A stretch of 64,000 nt of DNA, from assembly GCF_037113525.1 (NCBI RefSeq), contig NZ_CP146963.1, forward strand, positions 3,658,001 to 3,722,000, in the 5' to 3' direction. The notes beneath the pieces are model-generated. The model was not told where the DNA came from, did no database searches, and saw nothing but the letters and a program-made list of their open reading frames with translations. Source of the DNA: Butyrivibrio fibrisolvens. GTDB taxonomy: Bacteria > Bacillota > Clostridia > Lachnospirales > Lachnospiraceae. How positions within the stretch are numbered: position 1 is the first letter of the stretch; each line of letters opens with the position of its first letter. Made by a program: the position numbers and the translations under genes. Shown in pieces: positions 42,582-51,313 of this stretch.

Positions 42582-43034
42582 TCAGCTGTTTCCTTTCATT
42601 CCAATACTCTGCTTGAAATCTTCCACGTAGTTTCGGGAAACAATAACCCATTCGCCACTTGAAAGCAGGAGTTTTAATCGTCTCGCGCTATCAGGAGATA
42701 TTCTTCTGACAGCTCTGATATTAACGATCACTGATTTTGAAATACGGACAAAATGGTCGTTTGCAACCATGTCTTCTATGTCGTACATGGTTTTTCTGAC
42801 CCTATAGATATCAGAATCTGTATAAGCATAAACGTTTCTGTCAACAGCCTCGAAATAGAGAATTTTGGTAAGATAAACCCGGGCTTTATCTCCATTCTCT
42901 TTTTCTCCTATGACGACACTTGTTGCGGAATTAATGGCGCATACGAGATTCTCTACTTCGTCTGTCCTCTCCTTACACCTTATTTCCACTTCCGTTTCTG
43001 TCAGATTTTGATTTTCCCGTACAAAGAGCTTCAA
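42582..43034 (-). CDS. LytTR DNA-binding transcriptional regulator (TTG start)
   Basis: 150 residues. The start codon is TTG, fixed by a perfect GGAGG 7 nt upstream. C-terminal LytTR domain (about residues 50-145): ILYFEAVDRNVYAYT, RISKSVIVNI, WVIVSRNYVEDF. No receiver domain, so it is not a classical two-component regulator; its partner is the DUF3021 membrane protein. It probably regulates its own operon with the CPBP protease. Confidence 0.93.
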   Translation of the reverse strand: MKLFVRENQNLTETEVEIRCKERTDEVENLVCAINSATSVVIGEKENGDKARVYLTKILYFEAVDRNVYAYTDSDIYRVRKTMYDIEDMVANDHFVRISKSVIVNIRAVRRISPDSARRLKLLLSSGEWVIVSRNYVEDFKQSIGMKGNS

Positions 43035-43188
43035 TTTTCTGCCTCCATGTATCCTTTATACCTTCAAGCCGTGGGTTCATCAATAAATTATGAATAACAG
43101 GTACATTTATGTGAATAATATGCCAAAATTTCAGTATTATCCGAATCCTGCATAAGGGATGCCATTTATCATGCATTCTGCCGCATCT

Positions 43189-43647
43189 TCAATATCTCAA
43201 GAGATCTTTGTCCTTGGCAAGTTGTATAGCATCATCAATCATCTCATTACCTGCATGATCAGAATAGTTTAGATGATCTTTAATCCCATTAACTGCTACC
43301 AGCTCTCTCCCATATATTTTTCCTGTAGCCGGATCAACATGGCTATCATAAATATCTTTTATCTTCGCTATCATTCTTACCTGAGCATACTTATCTGAGT
43401 TTTCCTCCACCAATAAATACCCGAGGTAATGGATATCTTCCAGTTCAATATTTAATTCTTCAATATATTCCCGTTTCAATGTCTCTTCAAAGGATTCTGT
43501 ATTTTCAGGCTTACCTCCAGTCAATTTGTATTTCCCATCCTCAATCCTCAAGACGACTCGATTGTCAGCTGAAAATGCTATTCCATAGACTTGTTTTACT
43601 GGTAACTGTTTAGGAACAGAATCTTTGAACCATGTGAATTTAACCAT
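43189..43647 (-). CDS. Nudix hydrolase
   Basis: 152 residues from an ATG behind GGGGAT; an in-frame ATG 27 codons upstream lacks a ribosome binding site. The Nudix box runs GGKPENTESFEETLKREYIEE and fits G-x5-E-x7-REU-x-EE, although the usual Gly after EE is Asn. These enzymes cleave nucleoside diphosphate derivatives. Substrate unknown. Confidence 0.85.
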   Translation of the reverse strand: MVKFTWFKDSVPKQLPVKQVYGIAFSADNRVVLRIEDGKYKLTGGKPENTESFEETLKREYIEELNIELEDIHYLGYLLVEENSDKYAQVRMIAKIKDIYDSHVDPATGKIYGRELVAVNGIKDHLNYSDHAGNEMIDDAIQLAKDKDLLRY

Positions 43648-43728
43648 AATGCCATCCCCACAAATACGCTTAACAATGGGCAGGTGACTTTGAATATAAT
43701 TTACCACTCCCCGTCCCAAAGAGACCAT

Positions 43729-44078
43729 GATCGACTATTAAGCTGTAATATCCTCTCCTAAAAGGAAATCATATCGATAATCGAATTTTTACAAAGACTG
43801 TGTTCAAATTCGATTCATATTTATGATGCAATAATTGCACTTTAATGCCAAGAGCAGGTGCAATTATTGCAAAACGCTTCTTATGTTTGACTATCTTTTC
43901 CAATAAATCAGTAACATATAAAGATGTAAAGCGAGAAATGCCGTATTATAGCACCTGACAAGGTGTGTCTAGTCTAATAATCTCAAGTCTATGGATAATT
44001 ATATACATAGAAAAAGCAGCGTACAATCCGTAATTCGAATCATATGCTGCCCCAAATGCATTCCTTTTTGTTTTGTTC
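43729..44078. other. Gene-free region with a 14-bp hairpin
   Basis: About 350 bp between the Nudix gene and the mazF remnant. TGCAATAATTGCAC (43827-43840) pairs perfectly with its complement at 43858-43871. No ORF with support was seen. Confidence 0.5.
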
Positions 44079-44383
44079 TTAAACGTAGTCAAAGATTCCT
44101 TGAATAGCATCTGTTATATTTATTATGTCAGGATAATGTATCCTATCTATCTTTAAATATCCTCTAATATTCATATCAAGAAGTGCCATTTTTTCACGAT
44201 GCACATATCCTTCAACATCATCTGTCTTGATATATATGTGAAGTGGCCCTGCTTCTCCTTTTTCGAAAATAGGACAACCAATTATCTCATATGACTGATT
44301 GAAAAATCCTTACTTACAACAAGAACCGGCTTCTTGATATGCTCAATCTTAAGTATATCCCCCTGATGTAACTCTTCCTTCAT
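44079..44383 (-). pseudogene. mazF: Frameshifted MazF/PemK-like toxin gene
   Basis: The ATG at 44381-44383 overlaps the mazE stop (TAATG). The frame begins MKEELHQGDILKIEHIKKP and continues VLVVSKDF, then shifts at a run of five T's (about 44300) and stops within ten codons. With one extra T the frame continues FNQSYEIIGCPIFEKGEAG and on to TAA at 44079, giving a full MazF-like protein of about 101 aa. The remnant keeps the typical GDI and N-Q positions. Either a genuine inactivating mutation, a phase-variable tract or a sequencing error. Confidence 0.85.
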
Positions 44384-44625
44384 TACCAAATCTCTCTTCC
44401 TACCGGTTCACCCCAGTCAAATTCGCCATCCAAATGGAGCTGCCCACCATATTCAGCAGCACGCTCTTCTAATGATTTATGTCTAAATGTTTTGACAAGC
44501 ATAATCATACCGTTAGATACCTTTACATCAAGGATATCATCAACTGAAAATGCAGCTTCTTGAAGTACTTCTTTCGGTATTCTAATTTCCTGACTATTGC
44601 CCCATGTTTTTACTTGAGCTTGCAT
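44383..44625 (-). CDS. mazE: MazE-like (AbrB/SpoVT fold) antitoxin
   Basis: 80 residues from the ATG at 44623-44625, behind GGAGG. The N-terminal swapped-hairpin DNA-binding domain shows the usual VKTWGNSQEIRIPKEVL and DVKVSNGMIMLV. The acidic C-terminal tail (YGGQLHLDGEFDWGEPVG) would wrap around the toxin. It overlaps the broken mazF by one nucleotide. A 15-bp palindrome upstream (44644-44658) is a likely autoregulatory operator. Confidence 0.92.
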   Translation of the reverse strand: MQAQVKTWGNSQEIRIPKEVLQEAAFSVDDILDVKVSNGMIMLVKTFRHKSLEERAAEYGGQLHLDGEFDWGEPVGREIW

Positions 44626-44643
44626 AAGCAATACCTCCTTTGT

Positions 44644-44658
44644 ATATACATTGTATAT
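44644..44658 (-). promoter_or_regulatory. Palindrome at the mazE promoter
   Basis: ATATACA-T/A-TGTATAT, a 7-1-7 perfect palindrome, directly before the mazE ribosome binding site. Probably a MazE operator overlapping the -10. Confidence 0.6.
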
Positions 44659-44729
44659 CCTCAAGGCAAAAAATCAGCTTATTCGCCACCTCGATTAGCA
44701 CATTTTACTGGAATACAACCATTCCACTA

Positions 44730-44963
44730 TTATTCCAGGGCTTTAAGATAAATAGTACAAGAATGATTTTCTTTAGACTCATAGACCTCTTTAACTACAT
44801 ACCTGAGCGCCCATTCCGGTATTTTATCTTTAACTAACTTGCCATGATAAAAGCAGCCCCAAACATCATCTCTTTCACTATATTGACAAATATCTACTTC
44901 CATATCTGCTGCGTCATTTGCATGCAGACGTATGTAGTCACTAAGTGTCCGCGGATAAGCCAT
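44730..44963 (-). CDS. Hypothetical protein (77 aa)
   Basis: 77-residue soluble protein starting MAYPRTLSDYIRLHANDAADMEV. Acidic first half and a C-terminal beta strand (HSCTIYLKALE). The ATG lies one base after a possible 25-aa reading frame, whose end carries the AAAGGAC site. No family recognised. Confidence 0.6.
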   Translation of the reverse strand: MAYPRTLSDYIRLHANDAADMEVDICQYSERDDVWGCFYHGKLVKDKIPEWALRYVVKEVYESKENHSCTIYLKALE

Positions 44964-44964
44964 A

Positions 44965-45042
44965 TTACTTGTCCTTTCTTTTCAGCTCATAGCTGCCAAT
45001 GTTTTCATCAAGTTCTTTTTCTGTTAATTCTGTGTATTTCAT
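44965..45042 (-). CDS. Possible 25-aa leader or micro-protein
   Basis: A short frame starting MKYTELTEKELDENIGSYEL ends one nucleotide before the 77-aa gene. Codon use looks natural and the pair may be translationally coupled. No strong ribosome binding site. Confidence 0.35.
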   Translation of the reverse strand: MKYTELTEKELDENIGSYELKRKDK

Positions 45043-45076
45043 ATTTGTTATCCTAAATCCTCTGTCTGCAGCTTTA

Positions 45077-45673
45077 TTAAAGCCGTTTTCTTATCTCATT
45101 CAATTCCTCGATACTGAATTCTATAGGCGATGCGTTATAAACCTCTATCGTATGCGACTGTTCAAATGGTATATTTCTTTTCATCGCAAGAAGCGTCATG
45201 ATGACAGCTCCGTGCGATATTATCAACAGGTTCTTATCTGAAGATGGATCATGCTGCTCAAGTATATAATCAAGTGCCTTGAATAATCTCTCCATTACCA
45301 TTTGGTATGATTCGCCGCCAGGGCTGCGGTTGTACCTTTTATTTGAAAGCCACTGTTTATGTTCCTCAGAATATAAAGAAAGAATCTCATCCCAGGTATG
45401 TCCTTCAAACAATCCCAGGTTCATTTCTTCCAAGCCTTTTACTATCTCATATCCTGTATGAAAGTGTTCATCTACTATTTGCGCAGTTTTAACTGCTCTA
45501 GCCTGATAGCTGGTGTATATCTTTTCAAAAGATATTTCATTTTCTTCAAGGTTCTTACAAAGCAGATGTGCCTGCGCTATTCCATTCTCATTCAATGGAA
45601 TATCAGTAGTCCCCTGAACTTTTCTTAATGTATTCCAATCTGTTTGTCCATGTCTCGCAAAATATATCTTCAC
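45077..45673 (-). CDS. Histidine phosphatase family protein (phosphoglycerate-mutase-like)
   Basis: 198 residues. The RHG motif FARHGQTDWN (residues 5-14) carries the phospho-accepting His; the second conserved His is in ISHGAV (near residue 152). GLFEG and PGGES segments match CobC/PhoE-like enzymes. Likely a phosphatase on a small phosphorylated metabolite; cobalamin gene neighbours, which would suggest CobC, are absent. Confidence 0.93.
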   Translation of the reverse strand: MKIYFARHGQTDWNTLRKVQGTTDIPLNENGIAQAHLLCKNLEENEISFEKIYTSYQARAVKTAQIVDEHFHTGYEIVKGLEEMNLGLFEGHTWDEILSLYSEEHKQWLSNKRYNRSPGGESYQMVMERLFKALDYILEQHDPSSDKNLLIISHGAVIMTLLAMKRNIPFEQSHTIEVYNASPIEFSIEELNEIRKRL

Positions 45674-45762
45674 AATACATTCCCAACCTTAGTACACTTA
45701 TTCTCTATTACACAGAATGACGTTTGATGTCCGTACAATTTCCAAACTCAACAAAGCTGAAG

Positions 45763-46209
45763 TTATGTGTCTATCCTTATCATTTCCACATTAGCCTTGT
45801 TTCTGTATACTAAATCATCTCTAACAGTAAACCCAGCTTTAGCCCAAAACGCATTTCCCGTGACATTTCTATCAAAAACGACTAACGCAACTTTATTTAT
45901 TCCATTTGCCTTAAGTGCATCCATAGCTGCATCTACAAGTTTAGTCGCAATTCCTTGATTCCTATAATCAGAATTAACCGCAGTGTGATAAATAAACCCA
46001 CGTCTTCCATCATGCCCTGCAATAATTACACCGATAATCTCATCTGACATTTCGGCGACAAAGCAAGTATTCGGATTTCTATCAAGATATTTAGCAATCC
46101 CTTCTTTGGAATCATCAAGGTTATTTAGCCCCATTCCTTCACAAGAAAGCCACAAATGATACACCTTTTCGTAGTCGTCAATTGTCATTAGTCGTATAAT
46201 CATATCCAT
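45763..46209 (-). CDS. GNAT family N-acetyltransferase
   Basis: 148 residues. Single GNAT domain with the acetyl-CoA loop region YRNQGIATKLVDAAM (about residues 84-98) and the C-terminal GNAFWAKAGF. Substrate unknown; RimI-like enzymes acetylate protein N-termini but the substrate cannot be read from the sequence. Confidence 0.92.
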   Translation of the reverse strand: MDMIIRLMTIDDYEKVYHLWLSCEGMGLNNLDDSKEGIAKYLDRNPNTCFVAEMSDEIIGVIIAGHDGRRGFIYHTAVNSDYRNQGIATKLVDAAMDALKANGINKVALVVFDRNVTGNAFWAKAGFTVRDDLVYRNKANVEMIRIDT

Positions 46210-46320
46210 TCCACCCTATACCGATTTATAATTGTCACTTAAGCCTGAATTTCAATAGCTTTAATTCAAAAAATTTATAACCACGTCTAAATCTCCAATT
46301 ATTATAAAAGTATAGTCATA

Positions 46321-46590
46321 TTAAAACTCAGTCCATTTTGATGTTCTATGTCCATCCTCGTCAAAGCCACTAGAATGCATGATTCCATGGCCATGCATAA
46401 GTATAACAGGTGGGATATCTAGAATCTTTCCAAGACTTTTAATATCACCTGCAGTAGGCTTTTGTATACCTTTTTCATACTTTTCCAAAACTTCGATATT
46501 AATACCTGTCTTTTCAGAAACATCGGTCATCGATAACCCTAAAGCTTTTCGCTTTTCCGATATCAATTTAGCAAAAGAATTCAGATTCAT
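46321..46590 (-). CDS. XRE family helix-turn-helix regulator
   Basis: 89 residues from an ATG behind AAGGGG; an upstream in-frame ATG has no site. HTH_3 domain at about 5-58 (LGLSMTDVSEKTGINIEVLEKYEKG). C-terminal extension with His-rich MHGHGIMHSSG ends WTEF. Regulator of unknown targets. Confidence 0.9.
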   Translation of the reverse strand: MNLNSFAKLISEKRKALGLSMTDVSEKTGINIEVLEKYEKGIQKPTAGDIKSLGKILDIPPVILMHGHGIMHSSGFDEDGHRTSKWTEF

Positions 46591-46639
46591 ATCGCCCCTT
46601 ACTTTCTTCCGTACCTTGAAGTACATCCTGTAATTCCCA

Positions 46640-47239
46640 TCATTCCTTGATATTTCCCTTTTTTATTTGCTCCTTAATAATCTTATCGACAACTTCCTGA
46701 TACAGTTTCTCAGAGCCGAGTTTGGTCTTACTCTGTCGACCATAGACCTGACTGGAAGTAACGCCATGTTCTTTCCAGTCTGAGCCCCCGTTACTGTTGT
46801 TAAGGATCAGTGGCTGAAGATTATCCATGGCATGGGCATATTTTGACTCCGGCGTCTCATATGCTTCAAACTCATCAAAAAGAGCTATCAAATCTGCTTT
46901 CTGGTCTTCCGGTAGAAGTGAGAAGATTCTTTCTTTTGCCCTATCTTCACGCTCTTTCTGAGTCTTAAGACCGTCTGCATCATAAGCATAAGTATCTCCG
47001 GCATCGATTTCTACCACATCATGTATCAGGCACATAAGCATGACTTTGGCGATGTCCACAGGCTCATTAGAATACTCTTTTAAAAGATACGCCATCAGCG
47101 CCATATGCCAGGCATGCTCTGCGTCGTTCTCGTTTCTGCCATGGCCTGAAAGATGGGTCTGTCTAAAAATATTCTTTTCCTTATCAACTTCTAATGCAAA
47201 ATCCAGCTGTTTCTTAAGTCTCTCATCCATCTTATTCAC
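46640..47239 (-). CDS. HD-domain phosphohydrolase (5'-deoxynucleotidase-like)
   Basis: 199 residues. HD_3-type motifs: NDAEHAWHMALMAYLL (about 37-52), CLIHDVVEIDAGD (about 70-82) and a later Asp (AMDNLQP). Similar to YfbR-type 5'-deoxynucleotidases. Soluble. Precedes, in transcription order, the XRE regulator gene by about 50 bp. Confidence 0.9.
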   Translation of the reverse strand: MNKMDERLKKQLDFALEVDKEKNIFRQTHLSGHGRNENDAEHAWHMALMAYLLKEYSNEPVDIAKVMLMCLIHDVVEIDAGDTYAYDADGLKTQKEREDRAKERIFSLLPEDQKADLIALFDEFEAYETPESKYAHAMDNLQPLILNNSNGGSDWKEHGVTSSQVYGRQSKTKLGSEKLYQEVVDKIIKEQIKKGNIKE

Positions 47240-47307
47240 CTCAAATTTCTTACCGAATAATACAAGAAATATCAGTGTAATTCCAATAGATACTAATTCG
47301 ATATTTT

Positions 47308-47427
47308 CTATCTAAAAACTTTATTAAGCTCCACAAGAAGCTTAGCTTTCATCTCCTCAAGCTCTTTTACCAATGTTGGGTTCTTGCCTTCTCTAGTCTC
47401 TCTAACTCTGTCACATACAAAACACAT
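47308..47427 (-). pseudogene. 39-aa Cys-x-x-Cys frame, possible remnant of a HIT family gene
   Basis: ATG at 47425-47427 follows GGGAGGATACC. It encodes MCFVCDRVRETREGKNPTLV and ends at LLVELNKVFR. The start resembles clostridial HIT-family proteins (C-x-x-C-[DE]-R and N-P-x-x-V-x-E-L-E), then diverges. Probably a truncated gene, but a functional small zinc-binding protein is possible. Confidence 0.4.
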
Positions 47428-47458
47428 ACCTGGTATCCTCCCAAAACCTTGCTCGCTA

Positions 47459-47947
47459 CTACTGCTTTTTTCTACCTGATTCAATAAGTTCCTTCTCAAA
47501 AGCCTCAGGATTTTTCAGGTAATAATCCTGATGATATTCTTCCGCCTCATAGAAATTCTTATATGGTAAAAGAGCTACCTGTGCCTCTTTACCGGAGCTT
47601 TTTTCAATTTCGGCTATCTTCTTTTGAGCAATCTCTTTTTCTTCTTCAGTTTTATAGAAGATCGCAAGGGTATATGAAAATCCCTTGTCGATGAACTGGC
47701 CCTCTGCATCAAAAGGATCAACGTTAGCAAAGTAAATATCTAAAAGTCTTTCATATGAGACTTTCTCAGGATTGTAGACGAGTTTGATCGTCTCTCTATG
47801 ACCTGTTTCCTGATGCTTTACCTGCTCATAGGTAGGATTAACTTCGTCTCCTCCTGCATAACCGCAGATAACCTCATCCACTCCGTACATCTTATAAATT
47901 GGTGTTACGCACCAAAAACATCCGCCTGCAAAATATGCTTCATTCAT
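47459..47947 (-). CDS. msrA: Peptide-methionine (S)-S-oxide reductase
   Basis: 162 residues from the ATG behind GGAGAG. The longer in-frame start lies inside the isochorismatase gene. Catalytic Cys10 in AGGCFWC; also GYAGG, HRETI and the C-terminal HQDYYLKNP. It repairs methionine-S-sulfoxide. It begins 2 bp after the upstream isochorismatase-like gene, forming a two-gene unit. Confidence 0.96.
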   Translation of the reverse strand: MNEAYFAGGCFWCVTPIYKMYGVDEVICGYAGGDEVNPTYEQVKHQETGHRETIKLVYNPEKVSYERLLDIYFANVDPFDAEGQFIDKGFSYTLAIFYKTEEEKEIAQKKIAEIEKSSGKEAQVALLPYKNFYEAEEYHQDYYLKNPEAFEKELIESGRKKQ

Positions 47948-47949
47948 GT

Positions 47950-48474
47950 TTATCTCTCCATCATTCCAAGTGCTTCGTCCAAAGAAACGCAATCTGCAAA
48001 TCTCTTTGGCCACATCATGTCGTTGTAATACTTGTAGGTTGTCTCACCGTCCATATAGTCGTTATCAAAAGTCGAGTTCGTACCTTCCGGTATTATGACT
48101 TTATATCCTCTTTCAAAAGCAGATTTCACTGAGGCATCAATGCAGAAATTCGTCTGAAGACCTACGATCATCAGCGTTTTGTCAGCTTGCTCATCAAGAT
48201 ATCCTGCAAGCTCTTTATTACCAAAGCAGCTATTAATTTCTTTAGTATATATCTTCTCTCCTTCTTTAGGAGCAACCTGATCGGCAATCTCAAAATCCAC
48301 ATCGCCTACAGAAAAGCCTGTTCCTGGGCCGTCATCATGCTGAACATAGATAACTTCTACGTTATTTTTACGGGCAGTATCAATGACACGTTTCGTACTT
48401 TCGAGAAAAGTCTCATAGTTATAGAGCCTGTCATCTGTAATGCCTTTTTGAATATCAATTACTAATACAATCAT
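47950..48474 (-). CDS. Isochorismatase-like cysteine hydrolase
   Basis: 174 residues starting MIVLVIDIQKG, ATG behind GGAGAGGAC. Catalytic triad positions are visible: Asp in VIDIQKG, Lys in IYTKEINSCF and Cys in GLQTNFCIDAS. Typical of amidases such as nicotinamidase- or YecD-like enzymes, but the substrate is not predictable. Two base pairs before msrA. Confidence 0.92.
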   Translation of the reverse strand: MIVLVIDIQKGITDDRLYNYETFLESTKRVIDTARKNNVEVIYVQHDDGPGTGFSVGDVDFEIADQVAPKEGEKIYTKEINSCFGNKELAGYLDEQADKTLMIVGLQTNFCIDASVKSAFERGYKVIIPEGTNSTFDNDYMDGETTYKYYNDMMWPKRFADCVSLDEALGMMER

Positions 48475-48478
48475 CGTC

Positions 48479-48595
48479 TTAAGTCCTCTCCAGCCATTTG
48501 TTAATTGTTTCATCTGTCCATATATGAGCTTCTATATATCTCTCCGGTCCATGCGCCCCATCATCGTTCCAGTCCTGTATAGGTACATAGATTTT
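48479..48595 (-). pseudogene. Start-less coding fragment
   Basis: An open frame without any start codon encodes KIYVPIQDWNDDGAHGPERY ... WTDETINKWLERT before TAA at 48479. The aromatic, charged sequence looks protein-coding, so it is likely the C-terminal remnant of a decayed gene. Its stop overlaps the leader of the isochorismatase gene. Confidence 0.4.
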
Positions 48596-48614
48596 TTACC
48601 TTTTATGCCTGTCA

Positions 48615-49136
48615 TCACAGCTTCTTACCCATCTCAATTCTCATGTTATGCTCTTTTGGTCCATCGTTTGAGTATGCATATCTGTCAAAGCCTATAAGCT
48701 CAAATCCATTTTTCTTGTAAAAAGAAATTGCTTTTGAATTGTAGCTCTGTGTCTCCAGAACCGCCATTCTTGCACCGCTTTTTACAGCATCTTCCATGAT
48801 CTTCTCAAGAAGAGCTGTGCCAACACCTTTACTGCGAAGGTCTGTAGCGAATACGCATATATTTGAGATTCTGTATCTGTTGTTCCAATCTTCGAAGAAA
48901 CCTTCTACAAAACCAATGAGTGTATCTCCTTCAAAAGCGCCATAGGCTATAGGATTATCCAGCCATTCAGACAACATGTCATCTGTAAGGGGCTCAACTA
49001 TCTCGTTGTCTGCTTTTTTCCATTCAATGGAGAAGCCTTCGCCTTCTGGTTCGATGGAAAGGTATTTATCTGAACGAATCTCAGCTTTATACTGCTTTCC
49101 TTTGTATTCATCATAATTAAGTTGTTTAATTACCAT
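48615..49136 (-). CDS. GNAT family N-acetyltransferase (streptothricin-acetyltransferase-like)
   Basis: 173 residues. GNAT core with RISNICVFATDLRSKGVGTALLEKI (about 90-114) and the C-terminal KAISFYKKNGFELIGFD. The N-terminal extension and the ending TYAYSNDG-type pattern (FDRYAYSNDGPKEHNMRIEMGKKL) recall the Sat/streptothricin-acetyltransferase group. Resistance activity is not proven. Confidence 0.88.
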   Translation of the reverse strand: MVIKQLNYDEYKGKQYKAEIRSDKYLSIEPEGEGFSIEWKKADNEIVEPLTDDMLSEWLDNPIAYGAFEGDTLIGFVEGFFEDWNNRYRISNICVFATDLRSKGVGTALLEKIMEDAVKSGARMAVLETQSYNSKAISFYKKNGFELIGFDRYAYSNDGPKEHNMRIEMGKKL

Positions 49137-49190
49137 TGTTCAGTAACGCTCCTGTTGTCTCAAAAAACTTACATTTACTATAACAAAAAA

Positions 49191-49230
49191 GGAACTGTAT
49201 TACAGCATTTTTCTGCTGTAACGCAGTTTC
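49191..49230. terminator. 17-bp terminator hairpin
   Basis: GGAACTGTATTACAGCA pairs with TGCTGTAACGCAGTTTC with two mismatches. On the minus strand CCTTTTTTG follows, so it ends the transcript of the 106-aa gene. Confidence 0.85.
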
Positions 49231-49242
49231 TTTCAGAATTTT

Positions 49243-49563
49243 TTAATAATTTTTCTTTTGAATAAATTCAACTATTATTGCATTTATAGCTCTATACATC
49301 TCGCCTATATTTTTTGCTTCAATCCTTTTAAGCGGATTCTCCCAATTATAGTCCTTTATTAGGTTGATTATAAACCTTCCTGTAGGATCACATTCAGGGT
49401 ACCAGCCAATGTCCAGTATCAGACCGCCCTCATATTCCACCTGAATCAGGTCTTCATGAAGATTATCCCACTGTTCTTCCATAGTTTTAGTTGATGATAT
49501 ATGAAAATTGTTGTAAACAACTTCGCCTGGGGCGAAGATCCCATCTATATCAATTGTAGACAT
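49243..49563 (-). CDS. Hypothetical protein (106 aa)
   Basis: 106-residue soluble acidic protein. Core YEGGLILDIGWYPECDPTGRF and the C-terminal helix MYRAINAIIVEFIQKKNY resemble small immunity-like or DUF proteins, but I cannot name the family. The start follows GGAGTGGGCT. It lies 25 bp after the ABC exporter gene. Confidence 0.65.
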   Translation of the reverse strand: MSTIDIDGIFAPGEVVYNNFHISSTKTMEEQWDNLHEDLIQVEYEGGLILDIGWYPECDPTGRFIINLIKDYNWENPLKRIEAKNIGEMYRAINAIIVEFIQKKNY

Positions 49564-49588
49564 AGCCCACTCCAGCTTTATTAATAGT

Positions 49589-51313
49589 TCATCCCTGTAT
49601 CTTGTTCATCCGAGAATAAATTCCGCCAAGTGCCACAAGTTCTTCGTGAGTTCCTCTTTCTGCTATATGACAGTTTTCAATGACAAGAATAAGATCTGCG
49701 TTGCGAATAGTTGACAGCCTGTGCGCAATTGCAACGATCGTACGCTTACCTGTAATGTTGTTAATCGCTTCCTGAATCTGTTTCTCCGTCTCAACATCGA
49801 CAGATGCTGTAGCTTCATCAAGTACTATTATAGGGGACTTTCGAAGTATAGCTCTTGAAATAGCTACCCTTTGCTTCTGTCCGCCAGAAAGCCTAAGACC
49901 TCTTTCGCCGACCAGCGTATCATAGCCATCAGGCATATTCATGATGTCCTTATGAATATTGGCAGCCTTAGCCGCTTCTATGATCTCATCCATGTCTGCA
50001 TCAGGAACTGCATAGCCGATATTCTCAGCAATAGTTCCATTAAAAAGGAATGTGTCCTGAAGAACAGGCGAGATATTCTGCCTGAGACTCTCTATAGTAA
50101 TATCATTAATATCATTACCATCAATATATATGTGCCCATTGGTAGGTTCATAAAATCTTGATATAAGCTTGGTCATAGTAGTCTTACCAACTCCGGTAGG
50201 ACCTACAAGAGCCAGCATCTTACCAGGCTCGCATTCAAAAGAGATATCATCAAGGATCTTACCACCAGTCTCATACGAAAAGCTCACATTCTCAAACCTG
50301 ATCTCACCCTTTACATCTTTTAACGCAAGAGCCCCTTCCTTGTCCTTGATCTCGCAAGGCGCATCAAGGATCGTGATAACTCGCTCAGCGCCTGCCATAG
50401 ACTGTTGCATATTCTCAAGAAGGTTGGCAAGCCCTGTGATAGGAGCATAGAATAGTCCAAGATACAGAAGGAATGCAACCACATCCTCGACTCTAAGACT
50501 TTCTTTCCATGCAAGGTAGCCGCCAAAAGCGACAACAAGTATCGTACCTATAGAAGATATAAATTCAACGCAAGGATGAAATATAGCACTGATCTTAAGC
50601 GCCTTAAGCATAGCTTTTACGTGCTCGAAGTTCTTCTCATCAACCTGCTGCGTCTCGTATTCTTCTCTGCCAAAAGACTGTATCTCCTGAAGACCAGACA
50701 AGTTATCCTGAAGCTTACCGTTAAGTTCGCCCATTTTCTTCTGCGATGCCCTGAAGAAGGGTCTAACTTTTTTGGAAAAAATAATTCCGGATATAAAAAT
50801 AAGAGGGATCGGTGCACATGTAATAAGAGCAAGCTTCACATTGATAGTAAGAAGCATTATGAGAACGCCAATGAAAGTCACAATGTTAGTGATAGTCTCC
50901 GGAATCATATGAGCATATAAAAGTTCAAAATCCCTTGTATCATTAACTATACGGCTCATCAGATCTCCAGTCTGCTTATCATGGAAATATCCGATGTGCA
51001 TGCGTTCAAGCTTATCATAAGTACGGGTTCTGAGATCTCCCACAAGGTACCATGCCGCTTTGTGAGCAAGATAATTACTAAGGAATCTGAAAAGGATCCT
51101 TCCAAGATAAAGTCCAATAAGAACGGCCGTAAGAATCCAAATTCTCTTCATCCCGTTTTCATCAACGCCGTTACTTACAATTCCTGTCATCTCTGACAGA
51201 GCCTTGGGCGCTGCAAGATTGATAACAGTAAGCATCAGGGTTGAAAAGATTGCGATCACATATAATAATCTGTATCTTACTGCCTCTTTACTCAGCCTCA
51301 ATAGCAATTTCAT
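49589..51313 (-). CDS. ABC exporter, fused permease and ATPase
   Basis: 574 residues: type IV ABC exporter half-transporter with six membrane helices (residues about 15-310) and a C-terminal ATPase. Walker A GPTGVGKTT, Q-loop, signature LSGGQKQR, Walker B PIIVLDEATASVD and H-loop AIAHRLS are complete. It acts as a homodimer or with a partner; no partner gene is adjacent, so a homodimeric multidrug or lipid exporter is most likely. The start follows GGGGGACTG. Confidence 0.95.
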   Translation of the reverse strand: MKLLLRLSKEAVRYRLLYVIAIFSTLMLTVINLAAPKALSEMTGIVSNGVDENGMKRIWILTAVLIGLYLGRILFRFLSNYLAHKAAWYLVGDLRTRTYDKLERMHIGYFHDKQTGDLMSRIVNDTRDFELLYAHMIPETITNIVTFIGVLIMLLTINVKLALITCAPIPLIFISGIIFSKKVRPFFRASQKKMGELNGKLQDNLSGLQEIQSFGREEYETQQVDEKNFEHVKAMLKALKISAIFHPCVEFISSIGTILVVAFGGYLAWKESLRVEDVVAFLLYLGLFYAPITGLANLLENMQQSMAGAERVITILDAPCEIKDKEGALALKDVKGEIRFENVSFSYETGGKILDDISFECEPGKMLALVGPTGVGKTTMTKLISRFYEPTNGHIYIDGNDINDITIESLRQNISPVLQDTFLFNGTIAENIGYAVPDADMDEIIEAAKAANIHKDIMNMPDGYDTLVGERGLRLSGGQKQRVAISRAILRKSPIIVLDEATASVDVETEKQIQEAINNITGKRTIVAIAHRLSTIRNADLILVIENCHIAERGTHEELVALGGIYSRMNKIQG

